Below, piece after piece: positions 19,774 to 29,011 of a DNA stretch of 64,000 nt. Position 1 is the first letter of the stretch. The number at the start of each line of letters is the position of its first letter. The position numbers and the translations under genes were made by a program. This stretch comes from Bartonella sp. A05 (lineage in GTDB: Bacteria > Pseudomonadota > Alphaproteobacteria > Rhizobiales > Rhizobiaceae). The DNA is taken from assembly GCF_026930145.1 (NCBI RefSeq), contig NZ_JANHOJ010000003.1, forward strand, positions 176,824-240,823. The letters run 5' to 3'. The notes below the pieces were generated by a model, which was not told the origin of the DNA, searched no databases, and saw only the letters and a list, made by a program, of their open reading frames with translations.

Positions 19774-20486
19774 AAATGAAAACTTTATAACTGCTTGAAA
19801 CCAACTATATTCATGGACAGATGATATCAGCAACACGCGCAATAATGTGCTACCGTATGCTACTTTCAGTGATTGCACAGCTTACTATTGCCATAGCATC
19901 ATTGAGGCAGTGTCCATTTATATTTTTAAACTCATAACGACATGATCATTGTTCACCGTTCGTAATGTCATAAGTTTGTCCGAACACTTTTATCATCAGG
20001 CTAAACAACAAAGAGCTGAATAAATAAGCGACTAATACACCAACTTTTATAAGAGCCACCCACAAAACCAATAATATAATTTTCAGAACTAGATATTGAG
20101 AAAGTTGGTGATCAATTACCTCTCCTTTCACGGAAAATAACCCACATATCATACCATCATGATCAATTATCTCAGTCCAATAACTTATTGTGTCATTGGT
20201 TGCAGGAAAAAGAGGTGAAGAGTGAAAAACAAACCAATATCCAAATAAAAAGTCCAAGCATTTTTATCTGAAAGATTTTTATTGTCATTGCTACTTGTTT
20301 ATCTATCTTTGGAACAGCTTGCTTGTAACAAACTTCTTTAGAAGTAAAATATCAAAAAAATCTCTCTAACATTTTCCAACAGATTGTTTTTTATTTCACA
20401 ACTTTCCATTGCCTTTAATCGTAGACGAGCTTGTCTTACTCTTCTTTTTTATTGCTTAAATTGTTTTCAACGCTATTCTAGAATTT
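19774..20486. other. Intergenic region holding a probable broken small gene
   Basis: Apart from the probable pseudogene at 19946-20288 (listed separately), this region is AT-rich and without recognisable genes. Confidence 0.5.
19946..20288 (-). pseudogene. Probable frameshifted small exported or membrane protein gene
   Basis: On the minus strand an ATG at 20288 opens a short frame reading MTIKIFQIKMLGLFIWILVC and then FSLFTSFSCNQ before a TGA. This looks like a lipoprotein-type signal peptide. A second frame, shifted by one base, then continues for about 80 residues (from NDTISYWTEIIDHDG to the stop). It contains a strong hydrophobic helix (ILLVLWVALIKVGVLVAYLF). The simplest reading is one small envelope protein broken by a frameshift near 20200. 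I do not recognise the family. It could instead be chance coding in AT-rich DNA, or the second frame could be a real small membrane protein started from TTG. Confidence 0.35.
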
Positions 20487-21377
20487 ATGTTTTATCTTGC
20501 CCATATATCTGATGTACATCTTTCACCTTTACCACAACCTTCCTTATCAGAACTTTGTGGAAAACGTCTTACCGGCTATTTGAATTGGAAAAAAAAACGT
20601 AAAAGCCAAATAACAACAGATGTTTTAGACACTTTAATGCATGCATTAAAAAAGAAAAATCCCGATCACCTTGTAATTTCTGGTGACCTCGTCAATCTTG
20701 CTTTAGATAAAGAATTTGAACAAGCACACAGCTGGTTATTAGCCCAAGGCCAGCCTCAAAATATTTCTTTAACGTTTGGGAATCATGATGCCTATGTGCG
20801 CGGAACATTCAAAAAGGCTTGCACCCTCTTCCAGCCCTGGATTAAAGGCGATCTTCCACATAGTAATATCCTTCCCTTTCCTTATATGCGCATTCGCGAT
20901 AATGTGGCTATTATAGCTACCTCTTCGGCTATTGCTACACCACTATTTCAAGCTTCAGGCTATTTTAGCAATATGCAAGCTCAAACTTTGTCTCAACTTT
21001 TAAATGAAGCTGCAACACGTAAACTCTTCCGTGTTGTAATGATTCATCACCCTCCTTTGCATCACGCAACCTCTTGGCATAGAAAATTATGGGGTATAGA
21101 CCGTTTTCTAGATGTCATCAAACATCATGGCTGCGAACTTGTCCTACACGGACATACCCACTTACCCACATTAGATATCATTGAAGGAAAAATGGGAGAA
21201 ATCCCTATTGTTGGTGTTGCTTCTGCTTCACAAGCTTTTGGTGGCAAAAAGCCCCCTGCCAATTTCAATCTATTTGAGATTAAGTGCTTACAATATAAGT
21301 GGTACTGCCAATTACAGCGTTATAGTATTATCAATCACAATAATGAAATAGCATGTACTGAAACGATTGATCTTTAG
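20487..21377 (+). CDS. Calcineurin-like metallophosphoesterase
   Basis: This is a cytosolic phosphohydrolase of the calcineurin-like superfamily, close to the 3',5'-cyclic-nucleotide phosphodiesterase (CpdA) type, but its substrate cannot be read from sequence. All five metal-binding motifs are present: HISDVHLSP (residues 6-14), SGDLVN (about 64-69), FGNHDAY (about 94-100), HHPP (about 190-193) and HGHTH (about 224-228). The 296-residue length is normal. There is no signal peptide. It is followed by the convergent cation-efflux gene. Confidence 0.93.
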   Translation: MFYLAHISDVHLSPLPQPSLSELCGKRLTGYLNWKKKRKSQITTDVLDTLMHALKKKNPDHLVISGDLVNLALDKEFEQAHSWLLAQGQPQNISLTFGNHDAYVRGTFKKACTLFQPWIKGDLPHSNILPFPYMRIRDNVAIIATSSAIATPLFQASGYFSNMQAQTLSQLLNEAATRKLFRVVMIHHPPLHHATSWHRKLWGIDRFLDVIKHHGCELVLHGHTHLPTLDIIEGKMGEIPIVGVASASQAFGGKKPPANFNLFEIKCLQYKWYCQLQRYSIINHNNEIACTETIDL

Positions 21378-21586
21378 CAGTAATATCTTTTGTCGCATAC
21401 CCTTTAAGCAATAATACGATTAACAAAAGACGTGACTACCATCTTATAATTAATCATCACGTATTGAAAGTTTTTCTGATTTCTGCAACCAAGCATTGAA
21501 TGAAGTAATCATAGCAATAAATACAATATGCGTTACTTTTTTGGATTCACTGCTACTTTTATAGAAAAATAAATTAAAAAAGCTTC

Positions 21587-22495
21587 TTACGTAAAAGGTA
21601 TAGCTGTTGTACCGAGAGGCAATTTTGCTTCATCTTCTGGTTCTATATGAATAATAATGCGCGCATTATTAAATTCCTCTTCAAGAACACTTTCAATTTT
21701 ATCGCAAATCTGATGAGCCACGACCACTTGCATTGCAGCTGGTACAACTAAATGAAACTCTATAAAAGTAACCCTCCCAGCAACACGCGTACGCAAATCA
21801 TGCACCTCAATAGCACCCTGTGCATTTTCTGAAATAAGATCACGGATCCGAATAGTTTCGTCTAATTCAACTCCGACATCCATTAATCCTTGAATAGCAC
21901 TGTTAATCACCTTCCATCCCTGAAAAAGGATACTAATAGCAACGATTATTGCTAAAATCTGATCTAAAATAGCCCATCCACTTACAGAAGCAGCAATCAA
22001 TCCAATTAAAATTCCAAATGAGGTTAAAACATCTGTCATTAAATGTACGCCATCAGCCTTAAGAGCTGGCGAACGATGAATTTTCCCCTGCCGAATAAGA
22101 AGAAAACCCCACACATAATTTATCACACTCGCTGCAGAATGAATACCAAGCCATATTCCAGGTTGATACAACACTTCAGCGCTTGCAAAAGCGATCCATG
22201 CTTCTCTTAAAATCATCACTGCCGCAATAATGATAAGTACACCTTCAAGCACAGCAGAAAAATATTCTGCTTTATGATGTCCAAAAGGATGCTCTTTATC
22301 AGCAGGCTTCATACTCACTTTAACAGCCCACCATGCAGCTAATGCCGCCAACACATTGACAATGGATTCTAACGCATCAGAATAAAGCGCAACCGAACCC
22401 GTAATGTAATATGCCCAATATTTTAGAACAAAAACAATACAAGCTACTAAAATAGACCCTGCAGTTAATCTTTGTATCTTTATGTTTGTATCCAT
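21587..22495 (-). CDS. Cation diffusion facilitator family transporter
   Basis: CDF proteins export divalent metals such as Zn, Fe, Cd or Mn from the cytosol in exchange for protons. The ATG at 22495 is chosen because AGAAGGG lies upstream; a TTG 27 bases earlier is less likely. The 302-residue product has about six membrane segments in its first 205 residues. The metal-site residues are visible in YSDALES (helix 2) and in DGVHLMTDVLTS (helix 5), with HPFGHHKAEYF in the loop between them. The C-terminal cytoplasmic domain (about 215-295) includes HDLRTRVAGRVTFIEFHL and the histidines near IIIHIEP. The pattern resembles the FieF/YiiP branch; the metal specificity is not certain. Confidence 0.94.
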   Translation of the reverse strand: MDTNIKIQRLTAGSILVACIVFVLKYWAYYITGSVALYSDALESIVNVLAALAAWWAVKVSMKPADKEHPFGHHKAEYFSAVLEGVLIIIAAVMILREAWIAFASAEVLYQPGIWLGIHSAASVINYVWGFLLIRQGKIHRSPALKADGVHLMTDVLTSFGILIGLIAASVSGWAILDQILAIIVAISILFQGWKVINSAIQGLMDVGVELDETIRIRDLISENAQGAIEVHDLRTRVAGRVTFIEFHLVVPAAMQVVVAHQICDKIESVLEEEFNNARIIIHIEPEDEAKLPLGTTAIPFT

Positions 22496-23096
22496 AACCA
22501 CGCACCCTTCTTCTTTGTTCAATGAGCAATCACATCCTCAACCAAATACCTTCTGAGATTTTTTCTGACATTCCCCAATGTCACAATGGTTTTAAAACAC
22601 ATAAAACAACATGCAGATTTGATCATTCCTGTTTAGCAACAACTGCCCGATAAACCATGTTACAATAAATATAGCGATAAGTATAACAACACGGATACTG
22701 CTCATAAGAAAAAGCTCTTCTAAGGGTCCAAAATGCACTAACCCAACTTTCAGGAACTTCTTAAGTAGCCTAACATTAATTACACTTCAAAACTCACCGG
22801 TTTTTTATTTAAATAGGCGGCGTTTACGCATCAATTATCGCTTTTTTATAATATTATTCATCATGCTCATAAACATCAGTACATGCAATATAAAAAAACC
22901 ACCTAACATTCTACAGTAACCTCACCCTTATACTGCATTAAAACATTGTGACCACTAAAACTACCTCATCTTCAATAATTATAAAAATGCTGAGATATTT
23001 ACCATGCTTTTTATCCTCTAGCTGACACATCAGCAACAAACAAAATTATTTTCAAAAAAGGAAAAGCAAGAATTTTTTGTAAGGAGCTATCCACAT

Positions 23097-23226
23097 AAAA
23101 AGAGTCTGGGCATTGGGGACCCAGACTCTTTTTCCTTCTAAAACAAAGGTATACAGGTTTAGGAAATAGCGGGGACCTAAATCCTGTACCCGAAACGAAA
23201 GCAATACATTATGCCGCATTCGGTAT
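23097..23226 (-). ncRNA. Small RNA candidate with three stem-loops and Rho-independent terminator
   Basis: On the minus strand a near-consensus promoter leads into about 130 bases without a reading frame. Three hairpins follow in order. The first has CCGAA/TTCGG closing 23190-23223. The second has GGTACAGG-A-TTTAGG paired with CCTAAACCTGTATACC at 23148-23190, loop UCCCCGCUAUUU. The third is a perfect 14-bp stem, AAAAAGAGTCTGGG with its complement, at 23097-23133, loop UCCCCAAUG, with five U in its 3' arm; it acts as the terminator. The repeated UCCCC loops are complementary to Shine-Dalgarno sequences. Three hairpins with such loops resemble the alphaproteobacterial AbcR (ar15) small RNAs that repress ABC-transporter mRNAs. 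That family assignment is my inference and untested. The gene itself is well supported by promoter, structure and terminator. Confidence 0.8.
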
Positions 23227-23231
23227 CTGTT

Positions 23232-23260
23232 CTTATATACCTATGGTTGTATAATGTCAA
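23232..23260 (-). promoter_or_regulatory. Sigma-70 type promoter of the small RNA
   Basis: The minus strand reads TTGACA (23255-23260), a 17-base spacer, then TATAAG (23232-23237). This is one mismatch from full consensus with ideal spacing, among the strongest promoters visible in the window. Transcription should start near 23226. Confidence 0.85.
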
Positions 23261-24257
23261 CATTATTTCTACTTAAAATTTAAAAATAATAAAATTTTTT
23301 CATCTTCTCTCACTGCAAGATTGAATCTCATTATAATTTGCTACTTGGAAGACCTGTAATAACATGCTATAAGAAAGGATTTCGTGGAGCGGCATCATCA
23401 ATTTATTGCTGAAGATAACAGCTACCGCATGCAAAAGGGGTTTTTTCTCTATCATTGGCTTAGTGCTGTTGCACACATTCTTGGAATTCTACTAATAAAA
23501 AAACACCACTAACGTGTCCTATTTTGGCTGTATCTAGTTAGAATCACTATTGGTATTGTCAACTTCTACATTCAACATAGAATGCTCCGTATCAATGAAC
23601 GCAAAACTCGACTACCATTTAAGAGAATTTTTACAAAAGCTTCTAGACAAACCTTTTATTTTTATTTGATCGGTTCCCCTTATCAAGATGATGATAGATC
23701 CTCTTTCTCGCAATGTATCTACCTTTTGTTCATCGTCAAATTATCATTGATCAAATAGTATGAGATCTACTTTATCAAAAACCAATCAGAATTTCTGCTG
23801 CTGATCCAAAAATGCCTACACACAATATGCTTATATTGGCCTAGACACAAAGCACTATATCGGTAATATTATAACGGCTTTAGGTGATACTGATTTCCAT
23901 CTTTATATGATATTTATATTCCCCTTTTCCCCCACCCCGCTATCTCAAAGAAGCAAAAGCAACAAAACACACCACACTTAATTTTAGGAAAGAAAAGTGC
24001 TAGGTTTTTGCTTCGATTCTATCAACTGCGATACGAATTAGAAACTAGCATCTTTCTATGGGTTTGAGCTTCTCAACCACCTCAATACTGTTACAACACT
24101 CAGTATTGCACTGAAACCAACACAAGCTCATATTCTAGCTATGAAATAACGTTCTAAATTTTTGTCAACTCAACGAAAAGCGATAATACGTTCAATTGTA
24201 AACACAACATCCTTTTTAGCTTATATATTTTATTTACATACAACAGTTGTTTTTGTC

Positions 24258-25478
24258 TTAGGAACAAGGAGATGTTTTTGGGAGAGAAGTAGTTTTCGTT
24301 TCCAAATCACACAGAATCTGCTTCAATATAGCTTCAGTCTCAGCGGTACGTTCTGAACGTGTAATAAACCCACCTCCAAGCACACGCGCCTCATCACTAT
24401 CTTCATCATAAATCACACAAGCTTGGCCAGGCGCTACACCGCTTTCACTACTCAACAAATCAACAAAAAACTCTCCCTCTTTATAATGCAAACGAGCTGG
24501 ACGCGGTGGACGCGTTGAACGCACCTTTACTGCCACCTCAACACCATTAGCAGGAAAATTGTCTAACGACTCATCACCAAGCCAATTCATATCACGCAAA
24601 AAAAGTTTATGTGTTTCTAGCATCTCACGCGGACCAACAATAACACGCGCATTTTTTACGTCGAGATAAATCACATAAAGTGCTTCACCGGTAGCAACAC
24701 CAATACCACGGCGTTGACCGACAGTATAATTGACAATTCCCGAATGCTGTCCCAAAATCTTTCCATCAACATGCACGATCATTCCAGGATTAGCAGCTTC
24801 TGGATGTAATTTTGTAATAACATCAGAATATTTTCCCTGTGGAACAAAACAAATATCCTGACTGTCATGTTTATTGGCAACAACAAAGCCCATTTCTGCT
24901 GCTATTTCACGAACACGCGCTTTCGGAAGATCGCCAAGTGGAAAACGCAAATAATCAATTTGCTCTTGTGTTGTTGCAAAAAGAAAATAACTTTGGTCAC
25001 GATCGGCATCAAGAGGGCGAAACAATGCCCGATGCGCACCATGAAAACGGCTGCGAATATAATGGCCTGTCGCCAAAGCATCTGCACTTAATTCACGCGC
25101 AGTTGCTAATAAATCAGAAAATTTAACAGTCTGATTACAAGCCACACATGGTACAGGTGTTTCTCCATGTGCGTAGCTTTCTGCAAAAGGATCAATTACG
25201 GACTCACGAAACCGCCTCTCATAATCAAGAACATAATGCGGTATTCCCAATGTCTCAGCGACACGACGCGCATCTTCAATATCCTGTCCCGCACAACATG
25301 ATCCCACACGATGCGTTGCAGCACCATGATCATAAAGCTGTAACGTAATCCCAATTACATCATAACCTTCTTTTTTTAAGAGTCCTGCGACAACTGATGA
25401 ATCAACGCCGCCAGACATTGCAACAACAATACGCGAGTTTTCAGGCTTTCCTGGTAAATCAAGGCTATTCAAAAACAT
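24258..25478 (-). CDS. mnmA: tRNA-specific 2-thiouridylase MnmA
   Basis: MnmA uses ATP and a sulfur relay to put the 2-thio group on wobble uridine 34 of tRNA-Lys, -Glu and -Gln. The 406-residue product starts at ATG 25478. It has the PP-loop motif MSGGVDSSV (21-29). The catalytic-cysteine region has VPCVACNQ (Cys111, Cys114) and the partner cysteine lies in [13 protein letters not shown]. The tRNA-binding signature [19 protein letters not shown] is intact. The beta-barrel C-terminal domain is complete. Rhizobial enzymes share the N-terminal [11 protein letters not shown] segment, which supports this start. Confidence 0.96.
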   Translation of the reverse strand: MFLNSLDLPGKPENSRIVVAMSGGVDSSVVAGLLKKEGYDVIGITLQLYDHGAATHRVGSCCAGQDIEDARRVAETLGIPHYVLDYERRFRESVIDPFAESYAHGETPVPCVACNQTVKFSDLLATARELSADALATGHYIRSRFHGAHRALFRPLDADRDQSYFLFATTQEQIDYLRFPLGDLPKARVREIAAEMGFVVANKHDSQDICFVPQGKYSDVITKLHPEAANPGMIVHVDGKILGQHSGIVNYTVGQRRGIGVATGEALYVIYLDVKNARVIVGPREMLETHKLFLRDMNWLGDESLDNFPANGVEVAVKVRSTRPPRPARLHYKEGEFFVDLLSSESGVAPGQACVIYDEDSDEARVLGGGFITRSERTAETEAILKQILCDLETKTTSLPKTSPCS

Positions 25479-25814
25479 ACATCTACTTTCTACTCAACTA
25501 TGTACTCTTGGTCAAAGCTCTCATATGCGTACTCCAGCGCTTTTTTTATATTGTTTTTTTATCATTTCAACAACTAGGAGCATCAGATTTTTAAAGAATC
25601 AGTTCGAAAAGAAGATGCTGAATACAAATAAAATAATATTTCTTTCTTATCAAATATTCACCAAAAATATCATAACATACTGTTTGATTTGTTTTTTATT
25701 ATTTTATGTGTATTTTAACCTGTCCGATTAACTTTTTTTTCAACGAGATTAGCTCTTTTTTAAAGTTCATATTTTATACGCAAACTAAATTCTTGAATAA
25801 AAGTAGAGAATACA
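25479..25814. other. Divergent intergenic region between mnmA and sciP
   Basis: This AT-rich region carries the promoters of two divergent genes. I see no additional gene. Plus-strand frames here lack ribosome binding sites. Confidence 0.5.
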
Positions 25815-26090
25815 ATGACTGATTTGATAAAAACAAAAATGAAATATGTTATCGGGCCGAACGGCAGTCCACTCACCGTTGCAGACCTACCGCCAACAAC
25901 AACAAGGCGTTGGGTTATCCGTCGTAAAGCGGAAGTTGTTGCAGCTGTTAGAGGTGGATTGTTAAGTCTTGATGAGGCATGTCAACGATATACTTTAACC
26001 GTAGAAGAATTTCTTTCATGGCAGAATTCGATCGATGAACATGGCTTATCTGGATTACGAACAACCAGAATCCAACGCTATAGGCATTAA
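25815..26090 (+). CDS. sciP: SciP-like cell-cycle regulator (DUF1153 family)
   Basis: SciP is a small DNA-binding protein that in Caulobacter binds the master regulator CtrA and holds down CtrA-activated genes in G1 phase. The 91-residue product is a complete DUF1153 protein. It has the conserved N-terminal VIGPNGSPLTVADLPP (about 13-28), then the TTRRWVIRRKAEVVAAV region and the helix-turn-helix segment LLSLDEACQRYTLTVEEFLS (20 residues), ending near SWQNSIDEHGLSGLR. It lies 1.1 kb from ctrA, with a FliJ-like gene between, an arrangement shared with other Rhizobiales. Function in Bartonella is inferred from the family. Confidence 0.9.
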   Translation: MTDLIKTKMKYVIGPNGSPLTVADLPPTTTRRWVIRRKAEVVAAVRGGLLSLDEACQRYTLTVEEFLSWQNSIDEHGLSGLRTTRIQRYRH

Positions 26091-26233
26091 TCGCTATTGA
26101 TGATGGTGATTATCGGATTCAAAATATTACGAAACAACCGAACTTGACTATAAGCCCAGATCGTTTCTTCTTTGCAAAGTATAAACTTTAAATGATTTAT
26201 ATGAAATCTACAGATTCCATTATTTCATTTTAT

Positions 26234-26608
26234 CTAGCGGGATTGAACAAAAATACGATTATCACCCACTGCTGCTTTTCCTTCCCGCTTTTCCAATGTT
26301 TGTGTACATTTGAGTTCTACTTCTGCTTCACGCAAAGCAATCTCAACATTTGTTTTTTGAAGCTGTAAATCATGAATTGAAGCTATGAGATTATCGCGCC
26401 TTTGCCGCGTTGCACGAGCAAAAGCTGAATAAGCAAAATGATGAATGTTATTGTTTCCAGATTTGCGTTCTTCATTAATAATTTGCGCTTCTAGTTCTAA
26501 GACTCTTCTCTCAAATTCTGTAATCATCATTTCAAGCTGTGCGATTTCACGATGTCTCTCACGAACTTGAAACATTTTTAACCGCACCATACTCTCTTGT
26601 GATTTCAT
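26234..26608 (-). CDS. FliJ-like coiled-coil protein
   Basis: FliJ-type proteins are coiled-coil chaperone-like parts of the flagellar export apparatus. ATG 26608 is chosen because AAGGAG sits 8 bases upstream; an ATG 6 bases earlier would be only 2 bases from it. The 124-residue product is almost wholly helical and charged. It has long heptad-like stretches (about 10-55 and 68-115), including the segment REIAQLEMMITEFERRVLEL, cut here at 20 residues. The neighbouring sciP and ctrA genes match the usual Rhizobiales order. I see no other flagellar gene in the window, and some Bartonella lineages have lost flagella, so the gene may be a survivor with another task. Confidence 0.7.
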   Translation of the reverse strand: MKSQESMVRLKMFQVRERHREIAQLEMMITEFERRVLELEAQIINEERKSGNNNIHHFAYSAFARATRQRRDNLIASIHDLQLQKTNVEIALREAEVELKCTQTLEKREGKAAVGDNRIFVQSR

Positions 26609-27211
26609 GATCATTACTCCTTAATTGCGTCAACAAAAAACGCATACTCGAGTTAATATACGCACTCTCAGTGCTATTTCCCCAGTGAAAAGCAGACCAT
26701 TCCTTTTTAATTAAAATACAACTTGCGTGGATCTTCTTTAAAACATCTACAAACACAACTCGATTTAAAGAGTACTTGCTATTTTTTCACTTTATCTTTT
26801 CCACATAAAATAAAGAAACTTAAAGCTCAGTAAATAAACACTGAATTTTAGACAAAAAAGTCTTATAAAATAATTAATTATTAGATTTGTTAAAATTTGA
26901 TTATCAAATTGATTAAACATTTACAATGAGCAAAATATGCAACACATTCTGCATAAATCCAAGAAAATGTAAGATTTATCTAAAATAATTTCATTAACCT
27001 CTTCCAAAAAGGAAAAGTTTTTGTTAACCATTATTGTTGAAGTGGGGAAATATAGCAGTGACCGTTGCGCGTACTGCTAAATTATTCGTAAACACTTTTG
27101 AATAGCAAGTGTTTGTTTTATAAAATCATTTTTTTGTCAACTGGGGGTTTTCCAGCTGCTGTAAAAGAATAGCTCCATTTGATTTGGGAGGAGCATGATG
27201 AGGGACTTAAG
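26609..27211. other. Divergent fliJ-ctrA intergenic region
   Basis: This 0.6 kb AT-rich regulatory region precedes ctrA. It contains two TTAACC words (26994-26999 and 27024-27029), which match one half of the CtrA recognition sequence TTAA-N7-TTAA, so autoregulation is possible. A near-match to a full site, TTAA-N7-TTAT, occurs around 26888-26905. No gene is visible. Confidence 0.5.
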
Positions 27212-27913
27212 ATGCGCGTATTATTAATTGAAGATGATAAAACAACCACTAAAAGCATCGAGTTGATGCTAAAATCAGAAAATTTTAATGTCTATATTAC
27301 TGATCTAGGTGAAGAAGGAATCGATTTAGGTAAACTTTATGATTATGATATCATTTTACTGGATTTAAATTTACCTGATATGTCAGGCTACGACGTTTTA
27401 CGAACCTTACGATTGGCCAAAATAAAGACTCCTATTCTTATCCTTTCAGGCATGAGAGGCATTGAAGATAAAGTTCGTGGTTTTGGCTTTGGCGCTGATG
27501 ATTATATGACAAAGCCATTCCATAAGGATGAATTGATTGCACGTATTTTTGCTGTCGTGCGTCGTTCCAAAGGTCATGCGCAATCAATGATTATCACGGG
27601 TGATCTTATTGTCAATCTTGACACGAAAACAGTTGAAGTTGCAGGCAAGCCTGTCCATTTGACGGGTAAAGAGTACCAAATGCTAGAACTTCTATCCTTA
27701 CGTAAAGGTACAACACTCACCAAAGAAATGTTTCTTAATCACCTCTATGGAGGAATGGATGAACCAGAACTTAAAATTATTGACGTCTTTATCTGCAAAT
27801 TGCGAAAAAAACTAGACGCTGTATCTTCTGGTGTAAACTATATAGAAACAGTTTGGGGACGTGGTTATGTGTTACGTGATCCTGCTGAAGCTAACATACG
27901 TAAAACCGCGTAA
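27212..27913 (+). CDS. ctrA: Cell-cycle response regulator CtrA
   Basis: CtrA is the master OmpR-type transcription factor of alphaproteobacterial cell-cycle control, activated by the CckA-ChpT phosphorelay. ATG 27212 is chosen because GAGGG lies about 8 bases upstream and it yields the standard MRVLLIEDD start. The product is 233 residues. The receiver domain (1-120) keeps acidic residues IEDD, phospho-acceptor Asp51 in [13 protein letters not shown], and Lys in [13 protein letters not shown]. The DNA-binding domain (about 128-228) includes [17 protein letters not shown], then [13 protein letters not shown] and [10 protein letters not shown]. chpT follows on the opposite strand, so two steps of the phosphorelay are side by side. 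A strong terminator follows. Confidence 0.97.
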   Translation: MRVLLIEDDKTTTKSIELMLKSENFNVYITDLGEEGIDLGKLYDYDIILLDLNLPDMSGYDVLRTLRLAKIKTPILILSGMRGIEDKVRGFGFGADDYMTKPFHKDELIARIFAVVRRSKGHAQSMIITGDLIVNLDTKTVEVAGKPVHLTGKEYQMLELLSLRKGTTLTKEMFLNHLYGGMDEPELKIIDVFICKLRKKLDAVSSGVNYIETVWGRGYVLRDPAEANIRKTA

Positions 27914-27974
27914 GCAATATTGCAAAACCCGAGATATGACGTAACTAAATTTTTGTTTTGTTAAAATACAAATT

Positions 27975-28010
27975 CTCATACAAAAGAAATCTTTTGTATG
28001 AGGAGTTTTT
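27975..28010 (+). terminator. Rho-independent terminator of ctrA
   Basis: A stem of CTCATACAAAAG paired with CTTTTGTATGAG (27975-28002) is followed by GAG and then TTTTT. It lies about 60 bases after the ctrA stop codon. Confidence 0.8.
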
Positions 28011-28053
28011 CTACGTTAAAAAATACAAAAACAACTGCCTACGGTAAAAATTC

Positions 28054-28084
28054 AAGGTGTATTTCTGTTTAAGGCACCTTTTTT
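28054..28084 (+). terminator. Second hairpin with T-tract downstream of ctrA
   Basis: A 7-bp stem (AAGGTGT with GCACCTT) and a longer loop run into six T. It lies between the first ctrA terminator and the convergent chpT gene and probably serves as a backup. Confidence 0.45.
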
Positions 28085-28129
28085 CAAGTTTTTATTTAAG
28101 TTCTCTTTTTTCTATACAGCTTAAGAAGT

Positions 28130-28777
28130 TTATTCTATTCTCGGTCTTTTTATGCTTTCTAAAATAATATAATCATCAGTTTCATGGATACTGATTTTCA
28201 TAGCTGTTATCTCAGAGAGTAACACTGTATAGTAAAATTGGATTATGTGAGCATCAATGAGTTCTTCCGGAATTTTCCCGCTATATAACTCAATAAAACG
28301 AGGTGGAACACGCAATCCTTGACCGCTAATCTTGAATTGGAAAGAGCTTTTATCGATATCTTGGAAAATTATCAAAGCTACTTCTCCACCACGAGAAGCA
28401 GTCGTATTTGCAATCAATAACAAATTAAGCAACAATTTCACTTCATCTTTTGCTAAAAGCAAAGAAGGAGCATGCCATTTCAAAGTTGCTTTTTCTTCCG
28501 CCATATATTGTTGAGCAACCTTCTCGGCAAAACAAGTATCTATTTTCCCTCCTGTTGTGCCTGAATAACCAAAAGCCAATCGCGCAAATTGTAGGCGTGC
28601 AGAAGCATTCGCAACAGACGAACGCACTAATTGCAAAGCATCTTCATCAACCCCTCCTTCATCATAAAGCTCCATCGCGTTTTGAATGGCACCAATAGGT
28701 GAAATCAAATCATGACAAATACGGCTACAAAGCAAAGCAGCAAGATCTATAGGATTCAAAGAAACAGCTAATGTCAT
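28130..28777 (-). CDS. chpT: Histidine phosphotransferase ChpT
   Basis: ChpT passes phosphate from the hybrid kinase CckA to CtrA and CpdR. The 215-residue product has the dimerisation and phospho-acceptor helix at its N-terminus, LCSRICHDLISPIGAIQNAM, with the phosphorylated His22. It also has a degenerate ATPase-like C-terminal domain (about 80-210) that lacks the ATP-binding boxes, as in all ChpT proteins. A GAGGAG motif lies 12 bases before the ATG, slightly far. It converges on ctrA, and the pairing with ctrA and sciP makes this a compact cell-cycle control block. Confidence 0.93.
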   Translation of the reverse strand: MTLAVSLNPIDLAALLCSRICHDLISPIGAIQNAMELYDEGGVDEDALQLVRSSVANASARLQFARLAFGYSGTTGGKIDTCFAEKVAQQYMAEEKATLKWHAPSLLLAKDEVKLLLNLLLIANTTASRGGEVALIIFQDIDKSSFQFKISGQGLRVPPRFIELYSGKIPEELIDAHIIQFYYTVLLSEITAMKISIHETDDYIILESIKRPRIE

Positions 28778-29011
28778 AATTATTGATCACTCCTCAGCGT
28801 TAAAGATAAGATTTATTCCAAGCGAGCATTTTTAATACACAAGCATGTACGAAAATTTAACAATCGCGCAAAAACCTTCTTTTTAGGCAAAAATATAAAG
28901 ATTTAAATAATTATTATACCTTATTATCTTATTTTAAATGCCTTATTTTCTATTTTCATTGGAGAACGACCTTATCCCTATCATTTATAATTAACAAAGG
29001 AGAAAAATCCC

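Larger units (their letters stand above)
22496..24257. other. 1.8 kb gene-poor region with decayed sequence and one small-RNA gene
   Basis: No intact protein gene is visible in this long stretch. The part from about 23380 to 24200 gives protein-like runs in shifting frames, broken by many stops. One run includes TQYAYIGLDTKHYIGNIITA (20 residues) near 23820-23880. That looks more like an eroded gene than random DNA, but I cannot name the ancestor. The only functional-looking element is the minus-strand small RNA at 23097-23226. The rest is AT-rich. Confidence 0.5.
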
